A stretch of DNA of 46,234 bases from Hyphomicrobiales bacterium. Its GTDB lineage: Bacteria; Pseudomonadota; Alphaproteobacteria; Rhizobiales; Beijerinckiaceae. The notes below the pieces were generated by a model, which was given only the letters and a program-made list of their open reading frames with translations, did no database searches and was not told the origin of the DNA. The translations under genes and the position numbers were made by a program. Of the stretch, positions 42,778 through 46,234 are shown piece after piece. The stretch is from assembly GCA_028290285.1 (NCBI GenBank), contig JAQGKD010000115.1, positions 1-46,234 on the forward strand, given 5' to 3'. Each line of letters opens with the position of its first letter. Within the stretch, counting starts at the first letter, position 1.

Positions 42778-43566
42778 CTAGGTCTCGCTCTCGGCCCGCC
42801 AGCGCAGAAGACGATTGCGCAGCAGCACAAACAGCCGATCGAATGTGAATGTGACGAGCATGAGAACGATCAGGGGCATCAGCATCGCCGTCACGTCATA
42901 GGCGCCGGCCGCCGTATCGATCATGTATCCGATGCCTGCGCGCGCCGAGATGAACTCGCCAACGATGGCGCCGATCATGGCGAAGGAAATCGAGACGCGC
43001 AGCGCCGAGAAGATCCACGGGATGCAATTGGGCAGAAGCAGCTTGAAGAAGACCTGCATGCGCGAGGCTCCGACCGTGCGCATGAGATTGACGAGGACAG
43101 GATCCGTGGAGCGAATGCCTTCGAACACGTTGATCATCATCGGCACGACGACGAGCGAGAAGGCCAGGGCGAACTTGGATGCGAAGCCGATGCCCAGGTA
43201 CATCACGATCAGCGGCCCGAGCGCGACGCGCGGAAGGCAGTTGAGCGCCATGATGAAGGGCTCGATGATGGCACCGAGCACGCGACTCACGCCCAGCACC
43301 ATGCCCAGCAGAATGCCAACGGTCGCGCCGGCGGCGAGGCCGGCAAGAGCTTCGGTCAGCGTCACGCGCAGGTGACCGGGAAGCTCTCCCGCCATCATCG
43401 ACGACCAGAATTCCTGCGCGATCCGGGTTGGGCTGCTGGTCCATGTGACATTGCTGAAGCCGAGGCGCGCGCCGATCTCCCAGACCAGCAAGCCGCCGAC
43501 GAGAAGGAGAATCTGCGATGTACGAATGAAAGCGGCATCATTGCGCTTCGTCAGGCTCATGCTCAT
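42778..43566 (-). CDS. ABC transporter permease (SsuC/TauC type)
   Basis: The 262-residue membrane protein has six hydrophobic segments and the EAA loop VGASRMQVFFKLLLPNCIPW near 163-182. With the ATPase upstream and the binding protein downstream it forms a complete importer, unlike the pair at 2.0-3.6 kb. It overlaps the ATPase stop by four bases (ATGA). Confidence 0.92.
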   Translation of the reverse strand: MSMSLTKRNDAAFIRTSQILLLVGGLLVWEIGARLGFSNVTWTSSPTRIAQEFWSSMMAGELPGHLRVTLTEALAGLAAGATVGILLGMVLGVSRVLGAIIEPFIMALNCLPRVALGPLIVMYLGIGFASKFALAFSLVVVPMMINVFEGIRSTDPVLVNLMRTVGASRMQVFFKLLLPNCIPWIFSALRVSISFAMIGAIVGEFISARAGIGYMIDTAAGAYDVTAMLMPLIVLMLVTFTFDRLFVLLRNRLLRWRAESET

Positions 43567-44366
43567 TGCGCCACCTGCATTGCGCGGGTCGCCTCATCGC
43601 GCAGGGCGCCCCAGAGCAGTTCCCAGTAATGAAGGAATTTCGGGTCGGAGCGGAGCCCCTCGCAGTCGCGCGGGCGCGGCAAGTCGATCACATGATCGGC
43701 GATGATCCGCCCCGGGCGGGCGCTCATCACGACAACGCGATCGGAGAGTGTGATGGCTTCCGCGAGATCGTGCGTCACGAATAGGACGCTGCGGCGGTTG
43801 CGCTCCCAGTAGTTGATGAAGACCTCCTGGATCAGTACTTTTGTCTGCGCATCCAGCGCACCGAACGGCTCGTCCATGAGGATGAATTCCGGCGCAGCGA
43901 CCAACGTCCGCGCGAGCGATACGCGCTGGCGCATGCCGCCTGAGATCTCGCTGGGATAATGATCTTCGAATCCCGCCAGCCCCATCGCAGCCAGGACCTC
44001 GCGGCAATGCGCCCGGCGGTCCTCGCGTCCGTCGCCCCGCACTTCGAGACCGAGTTCAGTGTTCTCGATGACGGTGCGCCACGGCAACAACGCGTGCTGC
44101 TGGAACACATACCCTATCTTGGGATTGAAGGCATGCACCGGCTCGCCCAGCACATCGACCTCACCAGCCTGGATGGGCAGCAGATGCGCGATGAAATTCA
44201 GGAGCGTGCTCTTTCCACAGCCGCTCGGCCCCACCACCGAGACAAATTCACCCTTCCGCACGTCGAGATCGACGCTCGCCAGGATTTGTCGTTTCATCTT
44301 GCGTCGGTCGAGCAGTGCATAACTGAGGCCTCTGATCGACAGGCTCCGGTCCTCGTCGCGTCCCAC
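43563..44366 (-). CDS. ABC transporter ATP-binding protein (SsuB/TauB type)
   Basis: The 267-residue ATPase has Walker A GPSGCGKST near 46, Q-loop YVFQQH near 86, signature ISGGMRQR near 140, Walker B EFILMDE near 158 and VTHDLAEA with the switch histidine. The start is GTG 44366; no stronger ATG lies nearby (MKRQILASVD is internal). It is the first gene of the ABC-UbiD-2 operon, which reads away from the 374-bp intergenic region. Confidence 0.92.
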   Translation of the reverse strand: MGRDEDRSLSIRGLSYALLDRRKMKRQILASVDLDVRKGEFVSVVGPSGCGKSTLLNFIAHLLPIQAGEVDVLGEPVHAFNPKIGYVFQQHALLPWRTVIENTELGLEVRGDGREDRRAHCREVLAAMGLAGFEDHYPSEISGGMRQRVSLARTLVAAPEFILMDEPFGALDAQTKVLIQEVFINYWERNRRSVLFVTHDLAEAITLSDRVVVMSARPGRIIADHVIDLPRPRDCEGLRSDPKFLHYWELLWGALRDEATRAMQVAQ

Positions 44367-44740
44367 GATTCCCCCGTTTCATTGCCCGGCGTGCTCGACG
44401 CCTTCGCATCGGCTCCGCACGTTGTCGGCTGCCCGATCTATTTCGGTATAGAAACACCAAAATTAATCTTCCGCAACCGGCTGGGCTTCGGTCCTCATCA
44501 AAAAGCACAACGGCTGCGGACCTTTCGTCACGTCCACCCGAGAAAAGTCTTTACGGAACAATCACCAGGGTCAAGTTCTGGCTCGTGTCGACATAACACG
44601 GGCACCGATTAATTCCGGACACATAGTACCGCTTTTGGCTTTACCGGCTTCCGGACGCGTGTTAATCCAAAAACAAGGCGGGTCCGAAGCTTGAGAATCC
44701 TGCCGGCCACGAGGTTTCGTTTCCAGGAAAAGGACAGGCT
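44367..44740. other. 374-bp divergent intergenic region with candidate control sites
   Basis: No gene is seen. It contains CGTGT-cgacata-ACACG (44584-44600), a 5-base-arm dyad with 7-base spacer, and two direct copies of TTCCGGAC (44613-44620 and 44649-44656, 36 bases apart). AT-rich patches lie at 44456-44470 and 44605-44614. It must hold promoters for the ABC-UbiD-2 operon (minus) and UbiD-3 (plus), but I find no convincing -10/-35 pair. GC content is visibly lower than in the flanking genes. An AGGAAAAGGA ribosome site at its right end belongs to UbiD-3. Confidence 0.4.
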
Positions 44741-46234
44741 ATGGAGCGCAAGGGCGACAGCAAGACCGCACCCGAGAGGACAAAGCACCTTCGGGACCTT
44801 CGCAGCACGCTGGAGTGGCTCGATCAGCAAGGGGACCTCGTCACGACCGACAAGGAGGTCGACCCTGATCTCCAGGTGACCGGCCTGCAGAAGCTGATGG
44901 ATGGCGGCAACCCCGTGCTCTTCAACAACGTGAAGGGAAAGCCCAACCATCGCGTGCTGACGAACTTGTTCGGCAGCATCGAGATCATGAACAAGATGTT
45001 CGGCTGGGAGTCGGACAAAGACCGCACCGTAAAGCTTGCGCGCGCGCTCTCGAAGCCGCTGCCGCCGCAGGAGATCGAGCAGGCCGACGCGCCCTGCCAG
45101 GAAGTCGTGATTGAAAATCCGACTGACGTGAACGAGTTTCTCGTGCCCATCCGGCACACGGAGCTTGAGAGCGAATTGACGGTTGGTTCCGGTATCCGCC
45201 TGGTCTCAGGCGCCGCCTTCGGCGACGGCACCGACGTCGGCTACAACCGGATGAATTTCCGCTGGGGCAATGTCGGCACGTTCCAGATTTCGCCCGGCTC
45301 GCATATGTGGCAGGTGACCAGCGAAGCCTATCGCAACAAGGAGCGCGTGCCGATCACCATGTGCTTCGGCGTGCCGCCAGCCTGCACGCTCCTCGCAGGC
45401 GCGGCCTTCGACTATGTCATCCTCCCCTATGGTTGCGACGAACTCGGCGTTGCCGGTGCGGCGCAAGGGTTTCCTGTTCGTGTCGTGAAGGCGCGCACTG
45501 TCGATGCATGGGCGATCGCCGACGCCGAAGTGGTTCTCGAAGGCTATATCGATCCGCGCGACACGCGTTTCGAAACGGCCGAGAGCGAAGCCGACAAGCA
45601 GCAGGGACGGCATCATTTCCATCCGGAGTGGGCCGGCTATATGGGCAAGGCCTACAAGGCGCCCACGTTCCACATCACCGCCGTCACGATGCGCAAGCCG
45701 GAGTCGAAGCCAATCATCTATTGCCTCGGCGCGCATACGCTCGACGAGCACAATATCGATACGTCCATCCGCGAAGCGGCGATGTACGAACTGTGCAATC
45801 GCATGCAGCCGGGCATCATCCAGGACGTGAACATCCCCTATTGCATGACCGATTGGGGCGGCGTGATCATCCAGGTCAAGAAGCGCAACAAGATCGAAGA
45901 AGGCTGGCAGCGCAACTTCATCTCGGCGCTCTTGTCGACATCGCAGGGCATGCGTGTCGCCATCGCGGTCAGCGAAGACACCGATCTCTACAGCATGGAT
46001 GAGGTGATGTGGTCGATCACCACGCGCGTCAATCCACGTACGGATATTCTCAATCCGACACCGGGTGGACGCGGCCAAACCTTCATGCCCGCCGAGCGAA
46101 TGACCGCCGGCGACAAGGAGTGGACCGCCGCGAACACGAGCTACGAAGGCGGCATGGGCATCGATGCGACCGTTCCCTACGGCTACGAAAGCGATTTCAT
46201 GCGGCCGGTCTATCCAGTCGACAAGGTGAAGCTC
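44741..46234 (+). CDS. UbiD family (de)carboxylase with altered catalytic loop (UbiD-3), 3'-truncated by window
   Basis: The frame is open for 498 codons to the window end. It is a UbiD-type protein: N169/R174 in NRMNFR, H188 in GSHMW, metal-ligand glutamate E234 in CDELGVAG, and WGGVIIQVKKRNKIEEG in the C-terminal domain. The segment where UbiD-1 and UbiD-2 have EGPFGE-FTGY reads HHFHPE-WAGY (291-300). So the first catalytic glutamate position is His, while the second (E296) remains. This suggests a different subgroup, possibly related to carboxylase-type UbiDs such as phenylphosphate carboxylase (recalled, not checked). ATG 44741 follows AGGAAAAGGA. Confidence 0.88.
   Translation, partial: MERKGDSKTAPERTKHLRDLRSTLEWLDQQGDLVTTDKEVDPDLQVTGLQKLMDGGNPVLFNNVKGKPNHRVLTNLFGSIEIMNKMFGWESDKDRTVKLARALSKPLPPQEIEQADAPCQEVVIENPTDVNEFLVPIRHTELESELTVGSGIRLVSGAAFGDGTDVGYNRMNFRWGNVGTFQISPGSHMWQVTSEAYRNKERVPITMCFGVPPACTLLAGAAFDYVILPYGCDELGVAGAAQGFPVRVVKARTVDAWAIADAEVVLEGYIDPRDTRFETAESEADKQQGRHHFHPEWAGYMGKAYKAPTFHITAVTMRKPESKPIIYCLGAHTLDEHNIDTSIREAAMYELCNRMQPGIIQDVNIPYCMTDWGGVIIQVKKRNKIEEGWQRNFISALLSTSQGMRVAIAVSEDTDLYSMDEVMWSITTRVNPRTDILNPTPGGRGQTFMPAERMTAGDKEWTAANTSYEGGMGIDATVPYGYESDFMRPVYPVDKVKL

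Noticed and set aside
1..46234. CRISPR array, tRNA/rRNA genes, insertion sequence or prophage
   Set aside because: No regularly spaced repeats, no transposase or integrase frames and no recognisable tRNA-type cloverleaf were seen on either strand.

Overview
The window is about 46 kb of dense, high-GC (roughly 60-65% by eye) bacterial chromosome with short gaps, many 4-bp start/stop overlaps and no tRNA, rRNA, phage or insertion-sequence genes. The mix of gene families (TRAP, TTT/Bug and SsuABC-like uptake systems, CO/xanthine-dehydrogenase-type molybdenum hydroxylases, several UbiD decarboxylases, SlyX, PrkA-YeaH-SpoVR) suggests a metabolically versatile alphaproteobacterium, probably of the Hyphomicrobiales. 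That placement is inference; there is no marker RNA here.

Layout. (1) 0-12.4 kb: a partial TrmO/TsaA gene, then an isochorismatase-family amidase (broken by an in-frame TAG), a PuuE-like polysaccharide deacetylase and an ABC permease/ATPase pair. These are followed by an FkbM methyltransferase, an acyl-CoA dehydrogenase, a Bug-type binding protein, a RidA-like protein (frameshifted), an orphan molybdenum hydroxylase large subunit, a PhaC-like alpha/beta hydrolase and a maleate isomerase/arylmalonate decarboxylase-fold protein without the family cysteines. (2) 12.4-17.2 kb: the stress operon prkA-yeaH-spoVR. (3) 17.4-23.6 kb: a DMT exporter, a small secreted protein, ilvD with a recognisable promoter, an MFS and a second DMT transporter, and a hypothetical protein. 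(4) 23.7-31 kb: hpaB-like monooxygenase, flavin reductase, TRAP transporter and UbiD-1, divergent from a MarR regulator, with a 19-bp dyad in the shared intergenic space; then slyX. (5) 31.3-39 kb: a seven-gene, tightly coupled operon of molybdenum hydroxylase L-M-S, MBL-fold hydrolase, cupin, amidohydrolase and alpha/beta hydrolase behind a near-consensus promoter. (6) 39-46.2 kb: GNAT, Rrf2 regulator, a strong hairpin, an ABC importer with UbiD-2, and a divergent, truncated UbiD-3.

Working together: regions 4-6 read as an accessory catabolic island for aromatic or N-heterocyclic acids. Each unit pairs uptake (TRAP or ABC) with ring chemistry (flavin monooxygenase, molybdenum hydroxylase, prenyl-FMN decarboxylase) and ring-opening or hydrolytic enzymes. 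Region 1 resembles a second amide/heterocycle pathway that may be decaying, because two of its genes are interrupted. No substrate can be named from sequence alone. The points most worth following up are the seven-gene molybdenum hydroxylase operon, the UbiD-3 catalytic loop that departs from the canonical motif, and the Cys-less isomerase-fold protein.
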